From NCBI RefSeq assembly GCF_028372415.1, contig NC_092872.1:517018224-517082223 (forward strand): a stretch of 64,000 nucleotides of DNA, in the 5' to 3' direction. Made by a program: the position numbers and the translations under genes. The notes below the pieces were generated by a model that ran no database searches, had not been told where the DNA came from, and was given only the letters and a program-made list of their open reading frames with translations. Source of the stretch: Notamacropus eugenii (Eukaryota > Chordata > Mammalia > Diprotodontia > Macropodidae). The stretch's first letter is position 1, and each line of letters begins with the position of its first letter. Positions 1-12,000 of this stretch are shown piece after piece.

Positions 1-131
1 GAGATGGCTCTGGAGGAGAAGTGAGGCTGGTGACCTGCACAGCCCTCCCTCACTCAAAACAAAGTCAAGTGCAAGTCATGTCATCATTTCTCTGACGGCA
101 TGGTCTTCTTCAGCAACAAAGGATGAACACA
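1..131 (+). mobile_element. SINE with long RTE-like tail, 3' half (cut by window edge)
   Basis: Reads gaggctggtgacctgcacag through ggcatggtcttcttcagc to gatgaacac, the 3' half of the family seen complete at 7333-7634 in the other orientation. Confidence 0.8.
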
Positions 132-271
132 ACTTTCCTTAGGAAGAGAGGGGTCTCTCAGGGTGGAGATGAATTCTGGACACTTCCAAATTTCTCAGAG
201 CACTTGTCCTCTGTTACTTCTTTGCACTCATCACTTTCCTCCTTGTATCTTAATCATCTGCATGCCTTATT

Positions 272-542
272 AAAGGCAACTAGGTGGACAGTGGATAGAA
301 CGCTGGGCTTGGAGGCAGGAAAATCTGAGTTCAAATCTGGCCTCAAATTTACTAGCTGTGTGACCCCAGGCAAGTCACTGAACCTCTGCTTGACTGTTTC
401 CTCAACTGTAGAATGGGAACAATAATGGTACCTACTTACCTGGGTTGTTGTGATGATTAAATGAGATAATATTTGAACAGCACCTAACCCAGTGCCAGGT
501 ACATGGCAGGAGCTTGATAAATGCTTATTTTCTCCCTTCTTC
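272..542 (+). mobile_element. CORE-SINE, tRNA head with L2/MIR-type tail
   Basis: tRNA-like head, CORE region (tgtgaccccaggcaagtcac), then tail gagataatatttgaacagc ending in aataatgcttatt-like sequence. MIR/Ther type. Confidence 0.8.
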
Positions 543-559
543 ATCTCTTTTGCTACACC

Positions 560-680
560 CAGAAGTTATACTGTAAATTCTTTAAAGATAGGTGTGTGTT
601 TTATTCATATATTTCCCCAGGCTAAAGGTTGACCATTGCACTTAGTAGGTGCTTAATCATTGTTTTGATTCCTCATTTAT
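560..680 (+). mobile_element. L2 LINE 3' end
   Basis: Typical L2 ending: gtaaattctttaaagatagg then cacttagtaggtgcttaatc. Short and old. Confidence 0.55.
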
Positions 681-786
681 TCTGTGCCTACTGTATGCAG
701 AGCATGGGAAAGATAAAGGTTAGATAAGTTAAAGTCCTTGTGCTGGAATTACAGAATAACAAATAAGTGAGTACTCAGGTATACCC

Positions 787-1032
787 AAAGGCAGCTAGAT
801 AACTTAGTGGATAGAGCTCTGAGCTTGGAATCAGGAAGACCTGAGTTCAAATTCTACCTCCAACACTTATTAGCTATATGACCCTGAGCAAATCATTTAA
901 CATCTATTTTCCTTAATCCTTTGGAGAAAGAAGTGGCAAACAAATCCAGTATCTTTAACAAGAAAACTCCATAGACAGTATGGTCTACAGGGTTACAAAA
1001 AGTCAGATCCAACTGAATAGCAACTGGCATAC
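787..1032 (+). mobile_element. SINE, tRNA head with Bov-B/RTE-type tail
   Basis: Head ggcagctagataacttagtg, core, and tail tggcaaacaaatccagtatc, with a diverged agtcagatccaactgaat end. Confidence 0.75.
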
Positions 1033-1191
1033 CCTGGAAAGAAGAAGACTTTATGGTTCATAAACAAAGTATGAAAAGCCTTGGACAAGGTCAGCTTTTT
1101 GACAAGACTATTATCTGGTGTCTCAATTTAATTTTTCTAAATCGAGACTGAATATCATTGCCTTCTAAAGATCTTCATAGGACATAATATT

Positions 1192-1487
1192 GTGTGTATG
1201 TTCATCCCTCGCTGCCAAAGAAGACTGCACCATAAGAGAATTGATGATATGACTTGCACTTGACTTTGTTTTGAGTAAGGGAAGAGTGTGCAGTACATTG
1301 ACCTCACTTCTCTTCCGAGTTATCTGAATCTAGTGACCAGATATTCATCAGATAACCCAGGATGAGGCAATTTGGGTTAAGTGACTTACCCAAGGTCACA
1401 CAGCTAGTGAGTGTCAAGTGTCTGAGGTGACATTTGAACTCAGGTCCTCCTGACTCCTGCACTGGTGCTCTATCCACTGCACCTAAT
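1192..1487 (-). mobile_element. SINE with long RTE-like tail
   Basis: Reverse-oriented full-length copy: gctgccaaagaagactgcac at the tail end through gctctatccactgcacctaa at the head. Confidence 0.8.
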
Positions 1488-1589
1488 ATTAAGGCCCTTT
1501 TGAATCCATATTGACTTCCCGTTTATCAATATCCTTTCTAAATTGTGACTCCCACAAAAAGAAAGCCTACCTAATATACCTAGGTACCT

Positions 1590-2110
1590 GTGGTAATAGT
1601 TTTTATGGTAGCAAACAAATGGAAAACAAGTCAGATGTCCATTGATTGGAAAATGGTTAAAAAATTGTGTTGCATTAATAAATCAAGAAACATTTATTAA
1701 GCACCTACTATGTGCTAATTACTTGGAGTTCAGAAAGAGGCAAAAGACAGGAACTTACAATCTAATGGGGAATTTAATTTAATGAATGTAATAAAATATT
1801 GCAGTCTTGTGAAAAGTGATGAATATGAATCATGGGAATCATGGGAAGACTTATATGAACTGATTCAAATGAAGTAATAACTAAGAAAAGAAGTTACACA
1901 AATATAACACTTAAGTGGAAAGAATAATTGAAACTGAATGGTATAAAATTATAATGACCAATACCCCTCTCAAGGAAGAGACATGGAAATCACCTTCCAC
2001 CCACCTTTATTGTAAAGGAGGGAGACTATACTTAATAGAATGTCAAAGTTTTTCAAAATGTTTGTTCATTTTGTTGAACTTTTCCCCTCTCTTTTTAGTC
2101 TTTGTTTTCT
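1590..2110 (+). mobile_element. L1 3' region, interrupted at 1668-1775
   Basis: Pieces match the end of marsupial L1 ORF2 and 3' UTR: cagatgtccattgattggaa before and aaagtgatgaatatgaatc, gacttatatgaactgattc after an L2-like insert, then a T-rich 3' UTR. Confidence 0.7.
1668..1775 (-). mobile_element. L2-like 3' end inserted in L1
   Basis: acatttattaagcacctac through acttacaatctaatggggaa is the reverse of an L2 3' end, splitting the L1 at 1590-2110. Confidence 0.55.
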
Positions 2111-2159
2111 TGGAAGAGGGAGAGGAAGGGACTGAGATTCCTTGGGAAATGTAGGTGAC

Positions 2160-3299
2160 ATAAAACAAAAGTTATAGCCACTTCTGGATGCTTGAAGATC
2201 AAGAGGGTGTTATTGAGAGGGGTACCACAGAGACCATCCTCCTATCTAGTTTACAACACTCCGGTTTTCCAGTCTGAAGCTAAAGAAGCAACCCTGAGAG
2301 TTCATGCCTTCGGCGATGATAGTGTAAATCCTGGTGATGACATCTTATTATCTAATCACCAGAAGAATCATTTCTGATGCCACTGTGATACCTCTCAGTG
2401 TTAGAGCTATGGAAGATGAACGAGCAAATGGTTTTCTTGCATATCAAGTTCAATATATTACGGAAAGAATGGCATTCAGCTTCCCAATTACAATTGGAGG
2501 TTTAGATTTTGTAATCCTAGTTTGATCCAATGCACCAAACATTCCAAAGCTCAGTAGATTTCTTCCTCTATTCACGAGTCTTATCTGAGCCTTGTTGAGT
2601 TTCTTCAGGGCTAGAAAAAAAATCGGGCTATATCTACTAGATTAGAGTATCTTTTGTGAAGAAATCAATAGAAATTGAATTTTTTTCTTTTAATAATGTT
2701 TCAAAAGCTGAATTTGTCCCTCAGGACAAAACATGGAAAAGTTATTATATCTGTTTGATACCATGAACTAGGTGTCCTGTAGATATCTTAAAACTCAACA
2801 TATATTGGAATGACAAGGAAAGATCTGATGAAAATACAAAAACTTTTATTCCATTTTTGCAAGAAATTTTCTTGGTGCCATGAAAGTGGTAAACTTATCA
2901 CAACTGTTTTTCCGCAATAACATGACATTCATGCAAAATCAATCCTTACTTCTTGGGATATTTTTTTTCATTTTAATAAAAAAAATTTTATATATGATGA
3001 AAGTATTGAGTAAAATATTTCCTTTATTTTTTACAACCAGCATTTGTAAATTTCACTTTTAGGAAAAGGCATTTCTGGTGAAGAGTTATACACATAGATT
3101 TAGGAAGCTAGAACCTCCAAGTTGGCAACCACTTCATCAAGGTGATCAGCTTTGCTTTACTTTGAAACAGGATGCATGACTGACCATAAATTATTTTAAA
3201 TGTCACTCTGATAGTCTGTGATTTTATGTGAGATTGTGAGATTCCCTAAACAAGATTATGAAGGGAGCTGAAATAAATCTTTTTACTCCTAAAAAAAAG
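2160..3299 (+). pseudogene. Probable processed retrocopy, unidentified parent
   Basis: Ends in AATAAA (3272-3277), 13 bases, then an A8 tract (3291-3298), and starts soon after an L1 3' end. The 5' part (2192-2525) has open stretches in two overlapping frames with protein-like composition, such as VFQSEAKEATLRVHAFGDD and VRAMEDERANGFLAYQVQY. I do not recognise the family. No target-site duplication was found, so an old copy is likely. Confidence 0.45.
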
Positions 3300-4925
3300 A
3301 CAACTTTTTTAAACAAGAAATAATGCTTCCGAATACATCTTTATTGATCCCTTTTGTTTTTACACAATACTCATTTATAAAACACCACTCTCTCCTCTGC
3401 CCAGCTAGCTATAATTTGTAACAAATATTAAAAGGGGGGGGGGGAAAGCAGTACAGTAAAACTAATCATTATCAAGCCTTCATTTTTTTCTCCTCCTACT
3501 TCCCCCTCTCCACTGGGTAAAAAAAAAAAGATAGATTTAGCCAATTAATTAATTAATTTCTCTAATAATTATTTGTACTCTATATGCACAGTCAGGAAAA
3601 ATAAATTCCTATGTTGGTCAAATGTGTTTCCTACTCTGCAGTTCTGTTACCTCTCCATCATGAGGTAGACAGCTCTCTTTTTTTTATCAGTCCTGTACGG
3701 TAATTATAGATCATTTAATTGATCAATTAATTCTTAAGTCTTTCAAAATTGTTCTTTTTTACAATATTGATGTTACGGTAAAAAATGTTCTTTTGACCCT
3801 TCTTACTTCACTCTGCATCAGTTCATACCAGTCTTTCCACTTTTCTTTTAAATCATCTTATTTCCCCATTTCTAACAGCATAATAGTATTATATCACATT
3901 CATATGGAGGCAACCTGGTGGTAAAGTGGATGGAGTGCTGGCTGGGCCTGGAGGCAGGAAGAACTGAGTTCAGAGCTGGCCTCAGACACTTACTAGGCAA
4001 CCACTGGGCAAGTCACAGCCTCTGCTCAGCCTCTCTCAGCCTCAGCTTCCAAACCTGTAAAGCAGGGATAATAATAGCACCTACTTACCAGGTTTGTTGT
4101 GTGGATCAGATGTTATGTAAAGGGCTTAGCACAGTGCCTGGCACATAGTAGGCACTTAATAAATGCTTGTTCCCTGTTCTTCATGTACAGTTTGATCCAT
4201 CATTCCTCAGTTGATAGGTATTCCCTTAGTTTCCATTTTTTTGCCATGACAAAAAAAAAAAAACCTGCTATTAAATATTCTTGTACATATAGGAGTTTTT
4301 CCTCTTTCTTTGAACTCTTTGAGGTATAGGCATACCAATGGTACAGGTTCAAAAGGCGTGTGTATTTTGTCATCTTTGGAAAGATGATGGGTATGGAGTT
4401 GAACTTTAGTGTGACTTTAATTCACATTTCTCTAATTTGAAGCATTTTTTTCACATGGCTATTGACGGTCTGGGTTTCTTCCCTTGAGAACTACCTTTTC
4501 ACATCCTTAAGCCTCTTGTCAACTGAGGAATGGCTTTTATTTTTATAAATTTGAATCAGTTCCTTATATGTCTAAGAAATGGGATCCGTATCAAAAAATG
4601 TGCTACAAAGATTGTTTTCCTAGTTAATTCTTTCTCTTCTAATTTGGTTGTATTGGATTTGTTTGTGCAAAAACACTTTAATTTTATGTAATCAAAATTG
4701 TCCATTTTATCTTCTGTGATCCTGTCTGTTCCGTGTTTGATCACATACCCATCCCCTACACATAGCTCTGAAAGGTAATTTCTTCCTTGTTTCTCTAATT
4801 TGTTTATGATAGGACCTTATATTTAGCTCATGTATACATTTGGAACCTATCCCCATATTAGATGTTCTAAAAGAAGAAATTAACATCACATGAGAATAAG
4901 ATAAGCTGTATTTCACCCCCTTAAT
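3300..4925 (-). mobile_element. L1 fragment (antisense), split by a SINE
   Basis: Antisense marsupial L1 3' UTR and ORF2 end at 3300-3903 and 4187-4925: cattcctcagttgataggta, gaacctatccccatattaga. A CORE-SINE at 3904-4186 interrupts it. Confidence 0.75.
3904..4186 (+). mobile_element. CORE-SINE, L2/MIR-type tail, inserted in L1
   Basis: Complete copy: ggaggcaacctggtggtaaa head, ccactgggcaagtcac core, and tail gcacatagtaggcacttaat. Confidence 0.85.
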
Positions 4926-4989
4926 TCTGTCTGCTACCAGAGTTGTCTGAAAGATGCTTTGCAGTGAGCCATTGCCTCCCAATACTTTT

Positions 4990-5200
4990 ATGGTTTACAA
5001 AAAGCACTTTATCCACCTTTGCAATTATTCACAGAACATTAAATGTAAAAGAAAAACAAAAAGAAATGTAAAAGAAAAATGTAAAACAAATGTAAAAGAA
5101 AAACAAAACAAAACAAAAAAATAGTAGCTTGTCCCTGGAACACTTCCATCTGAACTCCATCAAAACTGGTGAGAACAAAAAATAAGTCCACTGAATTTTC
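4990..5200. repeat. A-rich low-complexity stretch
   Basis: Repeated aatgtaaaagaaaaa-type units at about 5040-5125, possibly an old decayed A tail. No gene. Confidence 0.55.
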
Positions 5201-5204
5201 AATC

Positions 5205-5305
5205 AATTAATCAACAAGCTCCTATAATGTGCCAAGCATTGTTCTAAACCCTGGAAATACAAAAAAAGACAAGAACAATGCCTGCTTTCAGGGAGTTAAC
5301 ATGCT
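5205..5305 (-). mobile_element. L2 3' end (antisense)
   Basis: aatgtgccaagcattgttct followed by a ggaaatac / agggagtta pattern, the reverse of an L2 terminus. Confidence 0.55.
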
Positions 5306-5383
5306 AATGGGATTTGGAATCCTAAATTCAAATTCTGATTCAATTAACTCACCATAACCCTGAGCAATTCAATCTCTAATTTG

Positions 5384-5477
5384 GTGTGTGTTTGTCCTTC
5401 GTTGACGAAGAAGACTGTGCCATCAGAGAAATGATGACATGGCTTGCACTTGACTTTGTTTTGAGTGAGGGAGGGTA
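5384..5477 (-). mobile_element. SINE with long RTE-like tail, tail part only
   Basis: gtgccatcagagaaatgatg and gcacttgactttgttttgag; a 5'-truncated copy in reverse orientation. Confidence 0.75.
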
Positions 5478-5631
5478 AAACTAGGGTGAAATCCTAGGAA
5501 CTCTAAATTCTCTTTCATCTCCAAATCTACTGAACTCCCAAGCAAAGCAAGAATTCCCAAGATAAAGTATAAATTCTATGGAGTAGGGCCTAGAGAACTA
5601 AAGTGCATGAGAGTGATTGTAAAGGGTCATT

Positions 5632-5862
5632 TGAGCAGCAGGGGTGGATCCAGTGTTAGACAAGGAGTCAGGAAGATCAAAGTTCAAAGCTTGCCTCAGT
5701 CATTTACTAAGCTTGGGCAAGGGGCTTAATGCTGTTTGCCTCAGTTTCCTCATCTCTAAAATGAGCTGGAGAAGAAAATGGTAAATCATTCTAGTATCTC
5801 CACCAAGAAAACCCCAAATGAGGTCACAAAGAGTTGAACTTGACTGAATAAAAACTATCTCC
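5632..5862 (+). mobile_element. SINE, tRNA head with Bov-B/RTE-type tail
   Basis: Core and tail clear (tgcctcagtttcctcatctc, ccaagaaaaccccaaatgag); head diverged. Abuts the L1 that follows. Confidence 0.8.
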
Positions 5863-6860
5863 ACAAGTCATTCCCCATTTGATAAATGGTCAAAGGATAT
5901 GAACAGGCAGTTTTCAGAGGAAGAAATTAAAGATATCTATAGTCATATGAAAAAATGCTCTAAATCACTATTGATTAGAGAAAGGAAAATCAAAAAAAGC
6001 TTTGAGGTACCACATCGCACTTATCAGATTGGCTAACATGACAAAACTGAAAGATGAGAAATACTGGAGAAGATGTGGGAGAGTTGGAACACTAATTCAT
6101 CGTTGGTGGAGCTGTGAGCTGATCTAATCATTCTGGAGAGCATTTTGCAACTATGCCCAAAGGGCTACAAAAATGTGCATACCCTTTGACCCAGTAATAT
6201 CGCTTCTAGGACTGTATCCCAAAGAATTCTTAAAAATGGGAAAAGGTCCCAATGTACAAAAATATTTATAACAGCTCTTCTTGTGGCAGACAAGAACTGG
6301 AAATTGAAAGGATGCCCATCAATTAGAGGAATGGCTGAACAAATTGTGGTATATGAATGTAATGGAATATTGTTGTGCTATAAGAAATGATGAACTGGAA
6401 GACTTCAGAGAGGCCTGGAAGGACTTACATGAACTGATGCTGAGTGAAATGAGTAGAACCAGAAGAACATTATACACAGTAACAGCCACAGTGTGCAAGG
6501 ACTGTTTCTGATAGACCAAGCCCTTCATAGCAATGCAAGTACCTCAAACATTCCCAAAGGACTCTTGAAGCAAAATGCCATCCACATCCAGAGAAAGATT
6601 TATGAAATCAGAATGCAGAATGAAACAGACTATTTTCTCTTGTGTTTTGTTTTATTTTGGTTTTTCTCATGGTTTCTCCCATTCATTTTAATTCTTCTAT
6701 GCAACGTGACTAATGTGAAAATGTGTTTAATAAGAATGTATGTGTAGAACCCATATAAGATTGCATGCTCGCTCAGGGAGGGAGGAGGGGAAGGAGGAGA
6801 AAATCTAAGACTTACGGAAGTGATTGTAGAAAACTGAAAACAAATAAATTAATTTTTTTA
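5863..6860 (+). mobile_element. L1 3' end, about 1 kb
   Basis: Contiguous ORF2 C-terminal region and 3' UTR: atttgataaatggtcaaagg, accctttgacccagtaatat, gaacaaattgtggtatatg, then 3' UTR and A-rich end near 6860. One of the better preserved L1 3' ends; no intact frame. Confidence 0.85.
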
Positions 6861-6865
6861 AAAAA

Positions 6866-6968
6866 GTATCTCCCAGGATTGTTGAGAGGATCAAAGGAGA
6901 TACTATTTGTAAAGTACTTAGCACAGTTCCTGACATATAGTTTAAAAACACCTGTTCCCTTCCCCTTC
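6866..6968 (+). mobile_element. CORE-SINE/MIR 3' tail fragment
   Basis: gtaaagtacttagcacagtt and neighbouring bases match the L2-type tail of MIR-like SINEs; the head is absent. Confidence 0.6.
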
Positions 6969-6974
6969 TCTATA

Positions 6975-7290
6975 GCAATAATCCAGGCAGGTGGCAATGA
7001 GAGTTGAGCTAATGGGATGGCAATGGGAATAAGACAGGGACTAAGGTGGATGGATTCCAGAGATGTTGTAGGGGAAGAATTGACAAGATTTGAGAAATGA
7101 TTGGATATAAAAGTTAAAGGAGGGTCTTGAGCCAAAGAAAATTAGTTGCATGAACGAGTGTATTGGGCACTTACTAGATACCAAGCATTGTACTAAATGT
7201 TGAGAATGCAAACACCAAACTTAAGACAGTCCCTGCCCTCAAAGAACCAACATTGGTAGCAGGAAACCTCTCTTATAGGGGAGGGATGGT
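6975..7290 (-). mobile_element. L2 fragments (antisense), two pieces
   Basis: 6975-7145 (aatccaggcaggtggcaatg, gatttgagaaatgattggat) and 7150-7290 (taccaagcattgtactaaat) match antisense L2 3' regions. Confidence 0.6.
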
Positions 7291-7332
7291 CAGGGAGGGA
7301 TCTTGTAGTTCAGAAAATTACAGAGATGAGGA

Positions 7333-7634
7333 ATGTGTGTGTGTTCGTCTGTTGCCAAAGAAGACCATGCCATCAGAAAAATAATGACATGACTTGCACT
7401 TGACTTTGTTTTGAGTGAGGGAGGGCTGTGCAGGTCACCAGCCTCACTTCTCCTCCAGAGCCATCTGAATCCAATGACCAGATATTCATCAGGATGACTG
7501 GAGATGACCCAGGATGAGACAATTGGGGTTAAGTGACTTGCCCAAGGTCACACAGCTCTGAGGTGAGATTTGAACTCAGGTCCTCCTGACTCCTGCACTG
7601 GTGCTCTATCTACTGCACCACCTAGCTGCCCCAA
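7333..7634 (-). mobile_element. SINE with long RTE-like tail, full length
   Basis: Complete: tail end gttgccaaagaagaccatgc through head ctctatctactgcaccacct. The head half is the reverse complement of the common tRNA-type SINE head. Confidence 0.88.
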
Positions 7635-7669
7635 AGAGATGAGGAATGGAACCATAGGAAAGTAGTTTG

Positions 7670-9450
7670 GTACATCCTCAGCCTTCTTGAGTTCCCTGCA
7701 ACCTCTGACACTGTCAGTCACTGTCTTCCTCCTTGCTGTTTGCTTCTCTCTAGGTTTTCAGGATACCACTTTCTCCTGGTTCTCCTTCTACCTATCTGAC
7801 TCCTCCTTCTAAGTCTCCTTTGCTGGATCTTCAAGTCACACCTGCTAAATTTGGATTTAGTGTTAAAGTTGGGCTATGTTCTGGATTTTCTTCTCCTCTC
7901 CCTCTATGCTATTTCATTTGGTGGGGTGGATGGAGTGTTTAGAGAGGACTAGCATCTCTGGTGTGAGGGCTTGTTGAGGTGTTTTCAGGGCTGCTCATCC
8001 ACCTTTTGTGACCACATGTCACAAGGTCATTCATGCAACTGCCATCTTGGCAGATGGGCTAAACTAGGTTGAGGGTAACTGACAGGTCTTTAATAGGTTG
8101 GTAAGTTAGGGGAATGTCTACTCCAAGCATGTGAAGATTTCTCCTGGCAGAACAGGCAGATGAGAACAACTTGTTCCAAGAGTCAGCTGAAGCAGGTGCA
8201 GTGGAGCACTTAGAGCTTGGTCAGACATCAAGATGCCAAGGTCATTTACTGCATTTCGGGCCATCAGCAGTTGTCCTGACTTTTGTCCTGCCACTGGACC
8301 TTGATGACTTGGGAAGGGAGAGTGAGGTTGCTGACTTGTGCAACTTAGCCTCACTTAAATCCAATTCACGCACAAGTCAAGACATTACCCTGTGATGTCA
8401 CTGGTCTTCAAAAAAGAAAGGGCAAAACAACAATTTCACTTGGTGATCTCATCAGCTCCTGTGGATCTGATTATCATCTCTATGCTGATACTCTCATATT
8501 ACATCTTTGCTGACCTCAGGGCACGCATCTCCAACTACCTCCAAGTCATCTCAAATTAGATGCCCAATAGAGATCTTAAACTCAGCATGTCCATATCTTA
8601 ATTTTCTTTTTCCACAAAACCTCTACCTTTCCAAAGTTTGCAATTACGCCAAGGGCACCACCATCCTCACAATGCCCCAGACTCAACTCCTAACTCTTAC
8701 CCTCTCATACCCAAGGTGTTGCCTGTTGATTTCACCTCCTTTTCAACATCTCTCATAAACCCCCTTCTTTCCTCCAATACTGTCACCACCCTGATACAGG
8801 CCATAATCTTGTCACACTAGGACTATTGCAATAGCCTGTTGCTTGATCAGCCTGCCACAAATTTACGTCCATTCCAGTTCATCCCCAACTCAATGATTTT
8901 CCTAAAACACAGACCCAAACATGTCACTACCTTACTCAATAAACCCCATTGGCTCCCTATCCCTATCCCAGATCAAATACAGAGTCCACTGCTGGACATT
9001 CAAAGCTTTTCAGAACCCAGACCTCTCATTTCCCATTTTTCCCATCTTTTTATACCTTATGCCCCACTCTCTTCCATGTACTTTTTGACCCAATGACACT
9101 GCCTTTCTTGCTGTTCCTCAAACAAGACACTCCATCTTCTTATTCCTGGCATTTTCTTTGGCTTTCCCCCATGCCTGGAATGCTATTCCATCTCGTTGCT
9201 TCCTTCAAGTTCCAGTTAAGGTACCACCTTGTACAAGAAATCTTTTAAAATTCTAGTGCCTTTACTCTGCTGATTATTTCCTATGTATTTGTTTGTGTCT
9301 CTATTTGTATGCATTTGTTTACATGTTGTCTCCATCAGTCTTTGAGTTCTTTAAGGGCAGGCACTGTCCTTTGCCTTTCTTTGTATCCCCAGACTTAAGC
9401 ACAGTGTCTAGAACATTGTAGGAATTTATTAAATGTTTACTAACTGACCC
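7670..9450 (+). mobile_element. L2 LINE 3' portion, split by an RTE-tailed SINE
   Basis: Pieces 7670-7921 and 8433-9450 join into one L2 end: gaccaccc-like start region, cttggtgatctcatcagctc, tgtccatatcttaattttc, and a terminus of ctttgagttctttaagggca, then aatttattaaatgtttact. About 1.25 kb of L2. Confidence 0.82.
7922..8432 (+). mobile_element. RTE-tailed SINE-like repeat inserted in L2
   Basis: Closely related to 36395-36813. It ends in a motif like gatgtcactggtcttc plus an aaagggcaaaacaac tail, which resembles the RTE LINE tail at about 35325-35372. Flanked by atttcatttgg (7911-7921) and atttcacttgg (8433-8443), an imperfect target-site duplication, with L2 sequence continuing across it. 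Confidence 0.8.
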
Positions 9451-9960
9451 TCTCCATGAGTAATGAAAATGACTTCATCATGGTTCCAAAATGGAAAATG
9501 GGGAGGTGGAGGCCAGAGGTGGAGCAGGGTGGCATGGCTGCCCAGGAGGAACTAAGAGGAACTAGCCTACATGTGCTTCAAGACTCCAGTCACCACCACT
9601 CAAGGACAATGCGCAAGAGGGCAGGTAGCCAGAGAACGAAAAGATCCAAGTCCTGAGTTTAAGACTGAATTAAATGCTAATGAGCGATTTGCAAAGGCTG
9701 GAAATTAAGGCAAAGTAGTCAAGTTACCAGTTTTACAGTCCTGAGGTCAAGATGACTTCTGGGAGGGAGGGGCTATAGACAGATCTGAGCTGGGAATGGG
9801 AAATTCCCCTCTACGAGCCTCATCCCCTAGTCCTCTCTTGTGGAATTTACATTCTCCGGAGTTTGGGGAGAATTTATAGGACTTCAGAGACTTCTGCTCA
9901 GAGAGGTTATAATTCCGTTATATCTCTGTTTATCAACACACCATGCTCAAGCCCCTGGCC
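9451..9960. other. Unassigned sequence, no gene or repeat recognised
   Basis: Moderately GC-rich, not resembling the surrounding repeats. A short open frame at 9456-9656 is not convincing as coding. Confidence 0.4.
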
Positions 9961-9961
9961 T

Positions 9962-10235
9962 TCCAAAGCAGCTAAGTGGTATAATAGATAGAGCCCTGGG
10001 GCCTGGAGTTAGGAAGATCTGAGTTCAAATTTGGCTGCAGACACACACTAGCTATGTGACTCTGGGCGAGTCACTCAACCTCCGCTTGCCTCAGTTTCCT
10101 CAACTGTAAAAAGGGAGATAATATTAGTACCTACTTCCCATGGTTATTATAAGTGTGAGACAAGATAATATTTATGATCAATTGAGATAATATTTTTGAA
10201 GTGCTTAGCATGGCATCTGGCGTATTAAGTCATAG
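9962..10235 (+). mobile_element. CORE-SINE, L2/MIR-type tail
   Basis: Head agcagctaagtggtataata, core tgtgactctgggcgagtcac, tail with a duplicated gagataatattt. Confidence 0.82.
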
Positions 10236-10239
10236 CTCT

Positions 10240-11475
10240 GTCCTTCCCTCCCCAAGTCAGAGTTCTCCTAACCTCTTTCTACCTCCCTTAATGTACAGTC
10301 CCTAAGTTCTTCAGGCATATTCTCCAGGAGGTCATTTGGAGAATTTTGCCTTTGAGAGAGAATAGAATTCAATCAGGATCTGAACCTCCCCAATCCACTT
10401 TTGTGGGTCTGATGATAAGCCATCTAGCCTCCCATAGTTGTAAAGCTCTTATAGTCAAATACCTGGGACTTTAAAAAAAAAAAGAGTAGTTACCAGTTGG
10501 ATAGGAGCCGCCAAATTAGATGGTTTCTAACATCCATTCCAGTCCTAACACTCTTTGTTCTAAGATTCTTTATAGCTTTGATATTCTATGGTCTACAGTC
10601 CCTTCCAGCTCTGGCATTCCATGAGTCTATTTTTGTCCTGGTCCTTCTCCCGAGATCCCCTTTGTTCCCTGTCCAAGGACCAGAAGCAGTCTCTGGGCCC
10701 GACTAGTCACTTTAATTAAATGCTTCAGTGGGGCCAGAGAAAGGTGGGGGTGGAGTATGATTAGGACTTAGAGAGAGAGGAAGGATGGAGGAAATGCCTC
10801 TTTCCATTGGTCATAGCTGCCCCTGGGACCTGGAGGAGAGATGTTTTGCTTAGCCAGGCAGACTTTGGGAGGCTTAGGCCAGTCCTCTTCCTCCAGCCCC
10901 CTTGCATTTAGGTTACTGCTAGAAGGCTTGACCTAGACAAGAGCAAACAAAGCAATGATGTGTCCCTAGGGTCACAGGATCCATTCCCCTCCTTTTCTTA
11001 GGGTCCAGGACCCCTCTCTCTCCCTAGAGTCCAGCTGATTGAATGGGGGCTAGTGATTAGTGGGGCCAGCTAATCTGTAACAGATGTTCCCAGAGGTGGC
11101 CCACCAATCCAGAAAGTCAGGATTTCCCCTCCTCTCTCCTCTGCTCTCAGCTCTACCTGCCTGGAACACCCAAGGATATGCTTTACAATCTGTTTATTTC
11201 CTGCACTTTTTAAAAGAAAAAGTAGGGAGGGGAAGAGAGGAGAAGGTATTTAATGGTCTCTCCCAGCCAGGACCCCCAACCTTTCCCCAGGCCCCTCGCC
11301 AAGACTGTATCAGCCCTTAGCTATGAAACACTCTTTAATAGGTTTCACCCTATTAAGTAATACTAGATTCTGCAGTCTAATTGCATTAAAAACTGGATCC
11401 TGGGGTCAGAGAGAAAATAGGTTAGCTGTCTTTAGGAATAGTTTATTAATTCCATGGTAGAGAATCTTTGACTAT
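10240..11475. other. Mostly unassigned sequence with MIR-like traces
   Basis: 10440-10640 has cccttccagctctggcattc, typical of MIR/MON ends. 10700-11330 is GC-richer, non-repetitive, with no coding signal I trust; it may be conserved non-coding DNA. Confidence 0.4.
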
Positions 11476-11479
11476 AGTT

Positions 11480-11850
11480 CTTGAAAGAATTAAGAATGTT
11501 TAACCTGGAGAAGAGAAAACCAAGAGGAACATAAAAGCTGACATCAAGCATTTGAAAGATTGTCATGTAGAAGACAGATTAGACTTACTCAGTTTGGCCC
11601 AGAACCAGGAGCAATAGGCAGAAGTTACAAAGAGACAGATGATGTCAGGAAAAACTTCTTATCAGCTAGAGCTGTCCCAAAGTGAAGTGGTCCATCCTGG
11701 AAGGTGGTGGGAGCCCCTTCACTGGAGGCATTCAAGTAGAGTTCAAAGAACGACGTGTTGAATACAATTTGGTGGGGATTATTTTTCAGATATGAATTGT
11801 ACTAGATTGCAGAAGCTCGTTCCAAGCCTAAAATTCTGTAATTCTGTGGT
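11480..11850 (+). mobile_element. CR1/L3 LINE 3' end
   Basis: Classic L3/CR1 tail: aatgtttaacctggagaaga, gattgtcatgtagaagacag, ctagagctgtcccaaagtg, ttcactggaggcattcaag, ending attctgtaattctgtg. Confidence 0.8.
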
Positions 11851-11859
11851 AGTGGAGAG

Positions 11860-12000
11860 CCCACAGTTCTAGCAGCTATTTATCAGCTGTGTGACCTTGC
11901 CTAGGGCATTTCCACTCTCTAAGATCTTACCTTCCACATCTTTAAAATAAGAGCACCAGACCAGAGAATCTCTATCAATGCTTCCAGCTATTACATTTTA
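11860..12000 (+). mobile_element. MIR SINE relic
   Basis: cagctgtgtgaccttgccta and the following pyrimidine-rich core are MIR-like. Old. Confidence 0.55.

Noticed and set aside
2192-2525. Idea that the GDDILLSNH stretch is an oxoprolinase (OPLAH) fragment
   Set aside because: Only a few residues agree and the flanking residues do not follow that family, so no function is given.
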